A stretch of 64,000 nt of DNA from Bdellovibrionales bacterium (GCA_005793345.1 SXSU01000034.1:1-64000); one strand, 5' to 3'; positions 1 through 9,530 are shown, counted from the stretch's first letter. Program-made: numbers and translations. Notes: generated by a model not told the origin, from the letters alone.

Positions 1-31
1 ATTATTATTATTATTACAGGAGACCATAAAA

Positions 32-994
32 TTGAAACCAAGAGATTTTTCTAAAAAAATTAATTACAATTTATTAGGGTTAAAAACCGCAACTATTGAA
101 GACCCTTCACAATCAACCGGAGCATCACTTTTTTATTTTCCAGAAGGAGCAACTGCGCAATGTGATTTAAGAGGTGGATCTGCTGCCACTTCCGAAACAT
201 CTCTATTAGAATTAGGTTCTATGAGTTGTTGGATAGATGGTATTGTTTTAGCAGGTGGGTCGACTATGGGTTTAGCTGCATCAGATGGTGTTCGCGAAGC
301 TCTTTTTAAAATGAGGGGTGATAAAGCAAAAAATTTCGATTCAATCCCCTCTGTTCCATCAGCAATAGTATATGATTATGGAATGAGAATTCATGAGGGT
401 TCATCTCCACTTATTTATCCAACACGTGAAATGGGATTAGAACTTATGAATAATCTTTCTTCTGATACATTTTGCGTAGGTCGAGCTGGAGCTGGTGTTA
501 CAACCACTACAAATAAAATTTCGAATCGAATTTGGGGTGGTCAAGGATTAGATCATCAAACTACAAATCAAAAATTTAATAATTGTAATATTGTAACAGC
601 AGTAGTCAATAATGCAGTTGGAAACATAACCTTAAATCAAGATCAACCAATTATACCTCCAATTAGAAATTCAAAAATAAAAGTAGAATCCTCCCAAAAA
701 AGTAATATTCAAGTCAGAGAAAATACAACCATATCTACATTTATTACTGATTTAAAACTATCAAACAATGAATTAAAACGATTAGCTGTACAAATTCATA
801 CTTCAATGGCAAGTAGCATTTTTCCATTTCATTCTTTTTCCGATGGTGACAGCTTATTTGCTGTCAGCACACAAAAAGTAGAACTACCTAAAGATTGGAA
901 TTTTGATCTCTTCAATGATTTCTCAATCGAATGTTGCCTCAGCATGAGAAAAGCAATTCAAATTGGAGTTCTAACTGCCAACCTACAAAATTAG
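32..994 (+). CDS. P1 (S58) family peptidase, NylC-like
   Basis: Putative self-processing Ntn-hydrolase-type aminopeptidase/amidase of family S58 (DmpA, BapA, NylC). The N-terminal half carries the family signature: a GASLFYFPEGA-like strand, DLRGGSAATSET at about residues 45-56, and the Gly-rich IDGIVLAGGSTMG at 68-80. The C-terminal half has an Asn231-Thr232 pair in a NTTISTFITD context, matching the place where NylC-type members cleave themselves to expose a catalytic Thr. The family motif SDGDSLFAVST follows at about 270-280. Length (320 aa) is normal. The start is TTG with an AGGAGA ribosome site about 8 bases upstream. No signal peptide is evident, so it is probably cytoplasmic. Substrate unknown. 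Confidence 0.85.
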   Translation: MKPRDFSKKINYNLLGLKTATIEDPSQSTGASLFYFPEGATAQCDLRGGSAATSETSLLELGSMSCWIDGIVLAGGSTMGLAASDGVREALFKMRGDKAKNFDSIPSVPSAIVYDYGMRIHEGSSPLIYPTREMGLELMNNLSSDTFCVGRAGAGVTTTTNKISNRIWGGQGLDHQTTNQKFNNCNIVTAVVNNAVGNITLNQDQPIIPPIRNSKIKVESSQKSNIQVRENTTISTFITDLKLSNNELKRLAVQIHTSMASSIFPFHSFSDGDSLFAVSTQKVELPKDWNFDLFNDFSIECCLSMRKAIQIGVLTANLQN

Positions 995-1167
995 ATTATG
1001 TTAATTATCTTTTGAAAATAAAAATCCGTCCGATTTATGAATTTAATGAAGTTTAAATGACAAAATATCTTTTGTTATTTGAGCATCATTTATTGCAATT
1101 TAGTTATTTAACTTTTTTCAATTTAAGAAAAATATAAATTTGGCAGGTTTTAACAAAGGATTTTAAC

Positions 1168-2547
1168 ATGAAAAATATTTTTATTTTAATTCTACTTTCA
1201 ACCCTAACTCTTAATTGCAGTGTTAAGGTTAATAAAAAAAATGCAGGAGTACAAAATCATAATCCTGATATTATTTCACCCGAAGATCCTGAGAACGATT
1301 TGCAAACAGAAACTGATTTTGAAGGTAATGAACGTGAAGAAATTGAATTGAATAAAGAAATTCCAACTATTCCGACACCATTACCTAATACATCACCTTC
1401 GCCAACTCCAACTCCTACACCTACTCTTATTCCTATTCCTGATATAACTGAACCTATATTACAACTTATTGAAGATGAGATGTTTAAATATAATTTAAAT
1501 ATTCAGTGGCCAAAAAAATATGGCTTTTTTTCTATTTATTTAAATGGCCAAAAAATTTATGCAAATAGATTTCCTGATATTAATAAAACAAAATTAACAC
1601 TCCAATCAGGCATAGTTTATTCTATTATTTTTTATAAAGACGAAGGCCCCAATTCAGAATTAAATCCATCGTATCGTTCAAATGTTATTTATTATCAAAC
1701 AACAATTACAACTCCAATTGATGTCCATCTTAATTCGCTTGAAAATTTGCAGCCATTTACAACTAATCACCGAGTTACAGCTGACCGGGTATTTATAACA
1801 GAGCCACCTATTACAACCAATGGTTTTTCATTATTTGTTCGTACAAAAAAATTAATTAGTACAAATGGACTTGTTCAAACATTTGCCCCAGGAGCAAAGG
1901 CATCTATTTCAACTCCGGGTCGAAATGGAGGAAGTATTCAATTTTATATCGATCAAGCATTTGGAAAATTAGATTTTATAACTCGTGGAGAAAATGGTGG
2001 AGATGGAAATCAAGGTCCCGAAATTACAGAGCGCGCACCAAGTGGAATTCCATTTACTTTTAAACAAGAATCAGAATCATTTAAAAGTGATCCTAGTAAT
2101 AGTTGCAGATTATTCGCTATTTTAAAAGAAAATGGTAAGATCATTGCAGAGGTTTATCATGATGGAAATGCAATTGCTCAAATTCGAGGAAAGGATGGTT
2201 CTCAGGGTACCAGAGGACAGAATGGTTTTCGTGGTGGGGATACAGGGTTTATAAATCTTAAAATCAAAAACGAGACATCAAAAAATCCATTTAATTTTAC
2301 AATTTCAAAAGAGCCAGGTCTTGGAGGTAATGGAGGGCCTGGTGGACTAGGGCAACTCGGAGGACTCTGTGGCCCTTATGAAGATAGAAATGTACCTCGT
2401 TGCCAAGCTGAAATTATGAATATGAAGAAATTTATAGAAAAAAATACTAACAACACTCGCGGACCAAATGGTATAAATGGTACAAGCGGTGAAAATGGAA
2501 ATTCACAACAAGACTGTGTTGTAATCGGTGATCAAGTTGAATGTTAA
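1168..2547 (+). CDS. Predicted lipoprotein with Pro/Thr linker and collagen-like Gly-rich repeats
   Basis: Exported protein of unknown function. Residues 1-16 form a short hydrophobic signal followed by Cys17. The residue before Cys is Asn, which is not the classical lipobox, so lipidation is likely but not certain. A linker of alternating Pro/Thr/Ser (about 70-92) leads to a fibronectin-like beta region. The C-terminal half has three separate Gly-rich stretches with collagen-like spacing (around 276-285, 348-362, 386-402) and a last one near 430-447, with Cys pairs between and after them. Asn and Gly dominate. It is probably a surface or periplasmic structural or adhesive protein. The gene stands alone between two other rightward genes. 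Confidence 0.6.
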   Translation: MKNIFILILLSTLTLNCSVKVNKKNAGVQNHNPDIISPEDPENDLQTETDFEGNEREEIELNKEIPTIPTPLPNTSPSPTPTPTPTLIPIPDITEPILQLIEDEMFKYNLNIQWPKKYGFFSIYLNGQKIYANRFPDINKTKLTLQSGIVYSIIFYKDEGPNSELNPSYRSNVIYYQTTITTPIDVHLNSLENLQPFTTNHRVTADRVFITEPPITTNGFSLFVRTKKLISTNGLVQTFAPGAKASISTPGRNGGSIQFYIDQAFGKLDFITRGENGGDGNQGPEITERAPSGIPFTFKQESESFKSDPSNSCRLFAILKENGKIIAEVYHDGNAIAQIRGKDGSQGTRGQNGFRGGDTGFINLKIKNETSKNPFNFTISKEPGLGGNGGPGGLGQLGGLCGPYEDRNVPRCQAEIMNMKKFIEKNTNNTRGPNGINGTSGENGNSQQDCVVIGDQVEC

Positions 2548-2768
2548 TATTTTATCTTTTTAAGCTTCGAAATCTTTAATCTAAAAACATTTAAACTAAA
2601 TTGAAAATAGTATTCGAACTGTCAATTTTTTATTCATAGATATTTTTCATAAATTTAAGGAATAATAGATTTTAAAAATATTTTACGATATAAGGACCCT
2701 ACATATTTATTTGTTAAAAGGGAGTGAATTGATTTACTCCCACATTAAACAGTAAAATAACTATTCAT

Positions 2769-2810
2769 GATTGTCTCTGAAATAATTGCGCAAGCAGATC
2801 AGACTTAATC
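2769..2810. repeat. REP-like palindromic element, degenerate copy
   Basis: Imperfect inverted repeat, GATTGTCTCTGA ... ATCAGACTTAATC, around a TAATTGCGCAAGC-like centre. It matches the better copies at 4441, 4533 and 15527. It ends directly before the TTG at 2811, which argues that the next gene starts further downstream. Confidence 0.6.
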
Positions 2811-2843
2811 TTGAAAAGTTATCATGATTTCATGGAGGAACGT

Positions 2844-4427
2844 GTGCAACCTTTAAAATTGATTGTATCATTAAGTTTAAGTACCGCAGTTTATTTTTCC
2901 CCACAACTGTCAATTGCAAAACCCTTAACTTGTAGTTCTTTATTTGCAATTTCTCCTGAAATTTTAGAAGCAAAACATCAAAGCTTCCTAAGTGAATTAT
3001 CTCAAAAAATGAATTCTAACTATGATTCACAAAATATTAATACTTTTCGTGAATTGAATCAATTTAAAGAATCTTATCCAAGTATTCTTACAATTGATAA
3101 TGGAGTATTCTATAAAAATCTAGTTGCAATACTTGTTAAAGAAGAAAAGGCAATGGAGCACAAAGTAATTTCTAAAGTTTTGCAACTCACTACAAATTCT
3201 GCAACTTCTGAAAATTTACCTGAAGTTCTTAAGAAAAATTTTATCGCAGTTTTATCTGAAATTTATGGTCCTAAATTAGCAAAAAAAGTTGTTACTGCTA
3301 AATTTTCTAAACCAAATTTAATAGATACAGAATTTATGGCTGTTAGTTTTCAAAATGCCTATAAAGGGATTTTTGGAAGTCCAGAAAAAGTTTTAAATTT
3401 AAAAAATGAAACTGAAGTAAGAGAGCCTGAAACATTACTTGAAAAATTTATGTTTGAAGCAAAAGACCAATTGGGTGGTCGTTTGCCTGAAGTGTTTAAA
3501 TCTAGCTTTGTAAAAGGACCTGGTAATACAGAATTAGAAAATGAGAAAGGACCTGAACGAATTTTTGTTTCACTTGATTCACGAACTGGTCCTATTTATG
3601 CAAAGTATTTTCTTTTAAATAATCCACAAGTGTTAACTCATTTTCATACAGAGCAACAAGGTACTTTATGGATTGCACATATGGGTAAAAAGATGACCTA
3701 TGCTCAAATGGATGGCGATATAGATGGTGCTCGACTTGGAAATAACAGTGGATTAATTTTGCCAGCTATATTGTTTTCCAGCAATGAGGGTTCACGTATA
3801 AATAATTATTTTCAACTGGGCACTTTATCAGGGAGTAAAAGAAGTAAATATGGATGGGCTTATACAAACGTAAAAACAAAAGATAACGGTGAAACTGAAA
3901 TTGAAAGATATTGTAAAGCTGTAGGCGGATATAAATCATGCACTCATTGGATTGGTGATATTCCTGTAGGTGATAAAATAGTGAAAAAAGTGATGTACCC
4001 AGGAAATTATGATATCGATCGTTACGGATCTTTATTCTCTCCAGAAATACCAGATAATAAAAAAGAACTTCCTAGATATGGAAAAGTTCAAACTTACAAT
4101 GCCATTAATTTACAAGCTTCTTACGGAAATTGGTTTTCTCCAGAAATCGAAAATAATACTCTAATTGGAAATGACACTCGACTTGATCGATTAACACGAA
4201 TTGTTTGGCAACAAAACCAATCACCTGCACAAATGTGGCAAGTATTGGGGCTCAAAGATGCACAAATTCGTGGTGAATTAGCAAATCCTGGATATGTACT
4301 TTATAGCTTACTAGGTTCAGCAGATAATAAAAGGGTACCTGTAGTTTTTATTACTAGACCAGACTCAACACAACCCATTACTCAAAATGAAATTGATAAT
4401 TTAAAAAGTAAAATACGTGCATTTTAA
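2844..4427 (+). CDS. Exported protein of unknown function
   Basis: I do not recognise this family. A TTG at 2811 opens the frame, but I prefer the GTG at 2844: GGAGG lies 5 bases before it, and from there the protein begins with a textbook signal peptide (MQPLKLIV..., hydrophobic core, likely cleavage after SIA). The mature protein is about 500 aa with few Cys. The middle is rich in FHTE/WIAHMGKKMTY-like beta segments, and one motif contains His, Thr and Glu (HFHTEQQGTLWIAHMG). No membrane segments follow the signal, so it is probably periplasmic or secreted. It is flanked by REP-like palindromes on both sides. Confidence 0.55.
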   Translation: MQPLKLIVSLSLSTAVYFSPQLSIAKPLTCSSLFAISPEILEAKHQSFLSELSQKMNSNYDSQNINTFRELNQFKESYPSILTIDNGVFYKNLVAILVKEEKAMEHKVISKVLQLTTNSATSENLPEVLKKNFIAVLSEIYGPKLAKKVVTAKFSKPNLIDTEFMAVSFQNAYKGIFGSPEKVLNLKNETEVREPETLLEKFMFEAKDQLGGRLPEVFKSSFVKGPGNTELENEKGPERIFVSLDSRTGPIYAKYFLLNNPQVLTHFHTEQQGTLWIAHMGKKMTYAQMDGDIDGARLGNNSGLILPAILFSSNEGSRINNYFQLGTLSGSKRSKYGWAYTNVKTKDNGETEIERYCKAVGGYKSCTHWIGDIPVGDKIVKKVMYPGNYDIDRYGSLFSPEIPDNKKELPRYGKVQTYNAINLQASYGNWFSPEIENNTLIGNDTRLDRLTRIVWQQNQSPAQMWQVLGLKDAQIRGELANPGYVLYSLLGSADNKRVPVVFITRPDSTQPITQNEIDNLKSKIRAF

Positions 4428-4440
4428 TTTGAAATAACAG

Positions 4441-4490
4441 CTAATGATTATGTCTGATATAATCGCGAAGCAATCAGACTTAATCATTAG
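4441..4490. repeat. REP-like palindrome between convergent genes
   Basis: Long hairpin: CTAATGATTATGTCTGAT pairs with ATCAGACTTAATCATTAG (18 pairs, one mismatch) around a centre containing TAATCGCGAAGC. It lies after the stop of a rightward gene and before the end of glmS. It could serve as a bidirectional terminator but has no T-run. Confidence 0.75.
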
Positions 4491-4497
4491 CAGTAAA

Positions 4498-4518
4498 GAA
4501 CAGATCGAAGATCTGTTC
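4498..4518. repeat. Perfect small hairpin between two REP-like elements
   Basis: GAACAGATC, a GAA loop, then GATCTGTTC: nine perfect pairs. It sits exactly between the two REP-like palindromes, so the three hairpins form one composite structure of about 155 bp. Confidence 0.7.
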
Positions 4519-4532
4519 CAATAAACAAGAGA

Positions 4533-4596
4533 ATAACTGCTAATGATTATGTCTGATATAATCGCGAAGCGATCAGACTTAATCTTTAGCAGTTAT
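4533..4596. repeat. REP-like palindrome overlapping the glmS stop codon
   Basis: ATAACTGCTAATGATTATG... pairs with ...TTAATCTTTAGCAGTTAT, a stem of about 25 pairs with two mismatches and a centre TAATCGCGAAGCG. Its right edge covers the glmS stop codon, so the glmS mRNA would end in this hairpin. Confidence 0.75.
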
Positions 4597-6572
4597 TCAA
4601 CAGTCACAGATTTTGCTAAGTTTCGAGGTTGATCAACATCGTGGTTAAGTGCTGATGCCAAATGATATGCCATTAATTGCAATGGCACAACTGCCAGCAT
4701 TGGGTTTACTGACCAATGAGCCTTAGGCAAACTTAAATAGTACTCACTTACTTTTTGAAGTTGAGTATTTTCACCTGTTGAAATTGAAATAATTTTTCCA
4801 CCACGAGCTCTTGCTTCCTCTAAATTACTAATTGTTTTTTCATACACATCATCTTGCGGCGCTAGCATTACAATAGCCATTTGGGGATCGATTAAAGCGA
4901 GAGGGCCATGTTTCATCTCACCTGCAGCATAACCTTCTGCATGCATATATGCTAATTCTTTTAATTTTAAAGCCCCTTCCATTGCAATAGGAAAGCTAAC
5001 ACCTCTGCCTAAATATAAAAACCCTTTAAATTTTTTTAACTTTTGAGCAGCTTCTGAAAAGTATTTATCATAAGCTAAAATACCTTCCATTTGACTTGGC
5101 AATCCTAAAATAGCTCTTAAAAAAATAACTTCATCATCGTGATTTAAAACTTTTTTAGCTTTACCGAGAGCTAACGACAATAAATTTAAAATTACTAATG
5201 ACGAAACAAAAGCTTTGGTGCTAGCAACTCCTATTTCAGGCCCTGAATTCATATATAAATGTCCATGGGCTTCTCGATCGATTGAAGAATTTTTTACATT
5301 ACAAATACTTAAAGTTTTTGCGCCAAGATTTTTTGCCAATCGAATTGCAGCAAGTGTATCTGCTGTCTCACCACTTTGAGAAATTGTAACAACTAATTCA
5401 TTAGCCGATAATATTGGATTTCGATATCTAAACTCACTTGCTATATCTGTTTCAACATTAATTCTGGCATTTTTTTCGATAAAATATTTTGCAACTTGTC
5501 CTGCATAATAACTTGTACCACAGGCAATGATATAAACTTTTTGAATATTTTTAAAAACTTCAAGAGTGCTTTGAAAATCTTTTTTTGAATCTAGTTTTTC
5601 GAGATCCATTAAATTATTTATATCAAATCCAACTTTATCAAGCTGAACTTCCATTTTTTCTAAATCAATATGAGGAGCTGCTGCTTGAGCTACAGCTCTT
5701 GGCTGCTCATAAATTTCTTTTAACATATAATGGGCATAACCTTGTTTTTCAATTAGATCAGCACTCCAATTTATTGTTGCAACCTTAGGTTCAATTTTTT
5801 CAAATCGTTGATTATACAAAGTCACTTTTGAAACATGATATAATTGTTCTTCTTTAGAAAGTTTTGAAGTTTCTGTTGTAAAATTGGCTGTAGAAGGTTG
5901 TTTTTGAACTTTAGAAAATTGAACATGCACTAATTCTTGATCGTTTATATAAATGAATTTTTGTGTGTAATTTAATAAAGCTTGAACATCGCTTGCTAAA
6001 TAAGTTTCACCTTCACCAATTCCTATAACTAAGGGTGGACCATCTTTAAAGGCAATAAGTTCGTTTGGACTTTCTTCCCATAATACTAAAATAGAATAGG
6101 CCCCTTTTAATTGGGGTTTAACGTTTTTAACTGCAGAAAATATGCTTTTAGTTTTTTCGACTTCTCGAGAAATTAAATGAGCCACAAGTTCAGAATCTGT
6201 ATCGGATTCAATTTTAACACCAGCTTCTAATAACTGCTCTCGTATTTCGAGATAGTTTTCAATTATCCCATTGTGAACTAAACTCACTTTACCTGCATGG
6301 TGAGGATGAGCATTCCGTTCACTTGGAACACCATGAGTAGCCCATCTTGTATGACCAATTCCAATATGCCCCTCTTGAATTGGTTCATATTCTAATGCTT
6401 TTTCAAGTTCAGTAAGTTTTCCTTGAGCTCTAACTCTTTTTAATTCACCAGAATTTTGAATGACAGCTATACCTGCACTATCATAGCCTCTATATTCTAA
6501 TTTTTTAAGTCCATTAATAATAACTTCTCTTGGACTATTTTGTTCTCCTAAATAACCAACTATTCCACACAT
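4593..6572 (-). CDS. glmS: Glutamine--fructose-6-phosphate aminotransferase (isomerizing)
   Basis: Makes glucosamine-6-phosphate from fructose-6-phosphate and glutamine, the first step to UDP-GlcNAc for peptidoglycan and LPS. The N-terminal class II glutaminase domain starts MCGIVGY with Cys2 as nucleophile, followed by YRGYDSAG, HTRWATHG and VHNGIIEN. Two SIS sugar-isomerase domains follow (ACGTSYYAG, SQSGETADT, GVASTKAF), and the C-terminus DQPRNLAKSVTVE is canonical. At 659 aa it is about 50 longer than E. coli GlmS. By eye the extra residues lie in the interdomain linker (around 225-270) and just before the first SIS domain. It follows glmU by 11 bases, so the two are probably co-transcribed. 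Confidence 0.97.
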   Translation of the reverse strand: MCGIVGYLGEQNSPREVIINGLKKLEYRGYDSAGIAVIQNSGELKRVRAQGKLTELEKALEYEPIQEGHIGIGHTRWATHGVPSERNAHPHHAGKVSLVHNGIIENYLEIREQLLEAGVKIESDTDSELVAHLISREVEKTKSIFSAVKNVKPQLKGAYSILVLWEESPNELIAFKDGPPLVIGIGEGETYLASDVQALLNYTQKFIYINDQELVHVQFSKVQKQPSTANFTTETSKLSKEEQLYHVSKVTLYNQRFEKIEPKVATINWSADLIEKQGYAHYMLKEIYEQPRAVAQAAAPHIDLEKMEVQLDKVGFDINNLMDLEKLDSKKDFQSTLEVFKNIQKVYIIACGTSYYAGQVAKYFIEKNARINVETDIASEFRYRNPILSANELVVTISQSGETADTLAAIRLAKNLGAKTLSICNVKNSSIDREAHGHLYMNSGPEIGVASTKAFVSSLVILNLLSLALGKAKKVLNHDDEVIFLRAILGLPSQMEGILAYDKYFSEAAQKLKKFKGFLYLGRGVSFPIAMEGALKLKELAYMHAEGYAAGEMKHGPLALIDPQMAIVMLAPQDDVYEKTISNLEEARARGGKIISISTGENTQLQKVSEYYLSLPKAHWSVNPMLAVVPLQLMAYHLASALNHDVDQPRNLAKSVTVE

Positions 6573-6583
6573 ACTTCACCTAT

Positions 6584-8020
6584 TTATTTTTTATTTTCAA
6601 CATTAAGTTGTTCTTGAGAATTTGATTCTTCAATTTTAATATAATCTTCTTTTATAATTTGTTTACCACGAGCAACGGCTAAAGATCTCGCAGGGACATC
6701 TTTTGTAATTGTAGAACCAGATCCAATCACAGCATCGCTTCCAATTTCAATGGGTGCTATAAATTGAGTATCACTACCCACAAATACACGATCACCAATT
6801 TTTGTTTTATACTTCTTTTTATCAACAGCATAATTACAAGTTATAGTGCCACAACCAATATTAACTTGCTCACCAATTTCGGCGTCTCCAAGATAAGTTA
6901 AATGACCAGCTTTAGACTCTTTCCCAAATTTTACTTTTTTCATCTCAACAAAATTACCCACTTGGGCTTTTTCACCAATAATAGTCTCTGGACGTAGTCG
7001 AGCATAGGGCCCAACTGATGCATTATCATTGATTTGGCTTCGTTCTAAATAACTACCAGCTTTAATTTGAACACTATCCCCGACTTCACAATCAATGATA
7101 TAACAATTGGGTTCCAGAGCACAAAAAGATCCTATCTCAGTAGTTCCACGCAAATACACACCTGGATAAATAACTGAAGCCGGCCCAACACAAACTGATT
7201 CTTCAATATAAGTATGAGTTGGATCAAGAATCATTACTCCATCACTCATAAGTTCTTTTGCTTTTCGCTTGAATGCAAAGCGAGTTGCTTTCGCTAATTC
7301 TTCTTGAGTATTAACTCCCATAGCAATATGGGCATCGCCTTCAATTGCATTTACTTTATAACCCAATTCCAAACCAATTGAAATCATATCTGTAAGATAA
7401 AACTCTTGTTGGGAATTATTGTTTTTTATTTTTGGTAAAATTTCTTGAAGAGCTTCTGATGTTGCAATGTAAAATCCAGTATTGATTTCATTTATTTTTA
7501 ATGTTTCATGAGAAGCATCCTTTGCTTCTACAATGGAATGTAATTTTCCGTGTTGACGAATAATTCTTCCAAAGGAGCCTGGATCTTTAACTTTTGCAGT
7601 CACAACAGCAATATCTAAATTTTCATCTTGAAAAATTTTAACACATTTTTCAATGTCTGATGATTCTATTAAAGGATGATCTCCATTTATAATTAAAACT
7701 AACCCCTCAAGTGAATCCAAGTGCGCTGATTTTACAGCGTCGGCAGTACCTAATTGTTTAAGTTGTTCAAAGCAAGTTACAGCAAGGGGCTGCACTACTG
7801 TTTTTACGAGTTGTGCATTATGACCAACAACAATTCTAACATCAGATGCTCCTGCATCCTTACAAGCTTTTATGACTCGTTGAACCATTGGAACACCTGC
7901 TACAGGATGCAAAACTTTTGCAAGGGGTGTGGACATTCGTGTACCTTTTCCAGCGGCAAGAATGATAGCAGAAATTTTTTGAGGTTCTTTGTCTTTTTTT
8001 TGCAACACAAGCATCTCCAA
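6584..8020 (-). CDS. glmU: Bifunctional UDP-GlcNAc pyrophosphorylase / GlcN-1-P acetyltransferase
   Basis: Catalyses the last two steps of UDP-GlcNAc synthesis. The N-terminal nucleotidyltransferase domain has LAAGKGTRM near residue 21, followed by GTADAV and NGDHPL. The C-terminal left-handed beta-helix acetyltransferase has hexapeptide repeats from about residue 270, with RPETIIGEKAQVGNFVE and GCGTITCNYAVDKKKYKT. Length is usual. The frame opens at a TTG (8020), but the GTG at 8008 has a GGAG six bases before it and may be the true start, removing four residues. It is upstream of glmS in the same short operon. Confidence 0.96.
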   Translation of the reverse strand: MEMLVLQKKDKEPQKISAIILAAGKGTRMSTPLAKVLHPVAGVPMVQRVIKACKDAGASDVRIVVGHNAQLVKTVVQPLAVTCFEQLKQLGTADAVKSAHLDSLEGLVLIINGDHPLIESSDIEKCVKIFQDENLDIAVVTAKVKDPGSFGRIIRQHGKLHSIVEAKDASHETLKINEINTGFYIATSEALQEILPKIKNNNSQQEFYLTDMISIGLELGYKVNAIEGDAHIAMGVNTQEELAKATRFAFKRKAKELMSDGVMILDPTHTYIEESVCVGPASVIYPGVYLRGTTEIGSFCALEPNCYIIDCEVGDSVQIKAGSYLERSQINDNASVGPYARLRPETIIGEKAQVGNFVEMKKVKFGKESKAGHLTYLGDAEIGEQVNIGCGTITCNYAVDKKKYKTKIGDRVFVGSDTQFIAPIEIGSDAVIGSGSTITKDVPARSLAVARGKQIIKEDYIKIEESNSQEQLNVENKK

Positions 8021-8143
8021 TCATTACGATGGGGTTAGTTTTTAGGCTATAGAAAATAAAAACATAATGAAGTATTGAAGTAAAATAGAAAGTCATTTTT
8101 TTATTTAAAATCTGAATGAATAACAATACACTGCAAAAATATT

Positions 8144-8896
8144 TTACTTTGAGTTATTTGTACCAATTGAAGTTACAAAGATATCATTACTAGAATTAGG
8201 AATAATATTTTTATCTTGTTCTCTTAACATTTTTTTAACTTCTTTTTTAAGATTTTTAATATCCAATTTATTGTAATCTTCTTCATAAGTTAATTCTTCA
8301 GCAAATAAGGGGTAAAATTGATGCCTATCTCCAAAATATAATTTAGAAATGTATGGGTCATAAATTTTATTAGAAGTTAAACTTTCCTTCCATGATTCAA
8401 TCTCAACAGGTTTATTAAAAAATGGAGGATCTATTACCATTAACTTCTTAGATCCATCATTTTGGACAATAGAAACAACATTGGCAACATGCCAGTGCCA
8501 AGTTTTATAACCTAATTTATTTAAATCCCCTATGTATGGGGGAGCTAATTTGCCTTCAACTATAATTTTCCCAACAATAATATCCTTTTTAAATTCTGCA
8601 AATCTTGCAAATGCAGTAGCTCTATACATACAACCTTCATAAGGGTAACCATATGGTATCTTTTTTTCATTTAATATTGCATTGATCAATCTCTCTGCTT
8701 GCTCATTAGTAATATCAGATATAGAAAAATATTTTGGATCGGATTTTTTAAAACGATATTCATTTTCAATAATTTCAGCTTTTAATCTTAAATATAAAAA
8801 TAAAATATTAAATATTATTAAAAAAATACTAACTTTGAGATAAAATATCTTACTATGAGACACTGAAATTTTATTTTTAAATTGATAATGATCCAT
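8144..8896 (-). CDS. Membrane-anchored protein-glutaminase-like protein
   Basis: One N-terminal membrane segment (about 17-37) is followed by a soluble domain. Three motifs in order match the Cys-His-Asp triad of the protein-glutaminase (protein deamidase, transglutaminase-like) fold: EGCMYRA with Cys89, TWHWHVANVV with His136, and VIDPPFF with Asp156. Known members deamidate Gln side chains of proteins. The domain therefore probably acts in the periplasm or outside, tethered by the uncleaved signal anchor. The C-terminus is rich in Lys/Glu. It is a single gene, with about 120 bases to glmU. The fold call comes from motif recognition and the substrate is unknown. Confidence 0.6.
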   Translation of the reverse strand: MDHYQFKNKISVSHSKIFYLKVSIFLIIFNILFLYLRLKAEIIENEYRFKKSDPKYFSISDITNEQAERLINAILNEKKIPYGYPYEGCMYRATAFARFAEFKKDIIVGKIIVEGKLAPPYIGDLNKLGYKTWHWHVANVVSIVQNDGSKKLMVIDPPFFNKPVEIESWKESLTSNKIYDPYISKLYFGDRHQFYPLFAEELTYEEDYNKLDIKNLKKEVKKMLREQDKNIIPNSSNDIFVTSIGTNNSK

Positions 8897-9071
8897 ATCA
8901 TCAATATATGCAAAGCGTGCCAGTGTTTCATTTTAATAAGAAAGAGCTTATAAACAGATTAATTCCTAGTTCATGATCAAAATCACTTTACATTAAGTGA
9001 CATTTTGTGCAGGTTAAAATTTCAATTAGATTTATAATTAAGTAGATTGGTTCATAACACAATGAGGTTTT

Positions 9072-9530
9072 ATGTTGAATATTTATATTGATGCGGATGC
9101 TTGTCCAGTTAAGGACGAGGTTTATCGAGTTGCCGATCGTTATCAATTAAAAGTTTTTGTAGTTTCCAATCAATATTTAAAAATACCAAACAACAATAAT
9201 GTAAAACTCATTGTTGTTACGGATTATTTTGATGCTGCTGATGATTGGATTGTCGACCAACTAGAAAAAAATGATTTAGTAATAACTGGTGATATTTTAC
9301 TTGCTGATCGTTGTATTAAAAAAAATGCAAGGGTACTTGGTCTTAAGGGTATTGAATTCACAGAAGACAGCATTGGCAGTGCAGTTGCCAACAGAGAACT
9401 AATGCAAAACCTTCGGCATATGGGCGAAATGCGTGGCGGCCCAAGCCCTTTACAAAAACAAGATCGATCTAAATTTTTAGATACTTTGGATCAAATTATT
9501 CAATCTATTCGTAGAAATTATCCAAAATAA
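9072..9530 (+). CDS. YaiI/YqxD family protein (DUF188)
   Basis: Small protein of the widespread DUF188 family, which has a PIN/NYN-like nuclease fold; biochemical role unestablished. The family signature is clear: [14 protein letters not shown] at the N-terminus, VSNQYLKIP, the acidic run [18 protein letters not shown], and GEMRGGPSP near residue 120. Length (152 aa) is usual. A TGAGG ribosome site lies 4 bases before the ATG. It is probably monocistronic. Confidence 0.93.
   Translation: MLNIYIDADACPVKDEVYRVADRYQLKVFVVSNQYLKIPNNNNVKLIVVTDYFDAADDWIVDQLEKNDLVITGDILLADRCIKKNARVLGLKGIEFTEDSIGSAVANRELMQNLRHMGEMRGGPSPLQKQDRSKFLDTLDQIIQSIRRNYPK

Noticed and set aside
2811-2843. TTG at 2811 as start of the exported protein
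   Set aside because: It touches the REP-like element and lacks a ribosome site. The GTG at 2844 has GGAGG and gives a proper signal peptide.
4441-4596. Simple Rho-independent terminators
   Set aside because: The stems are far longer than usual, lack T-runs, and the same sequence recurs at other sites, so a dispersed repeat family explains them better.
7754-8126. Open frames opposite or overlapping the glmU start, and similar antisense frames elsewhere (5585, 10707, 31245, 62179)
   Set aside because: They are shadows of well-supported genes on the other strand, with no ribosome site or protein-like composition.
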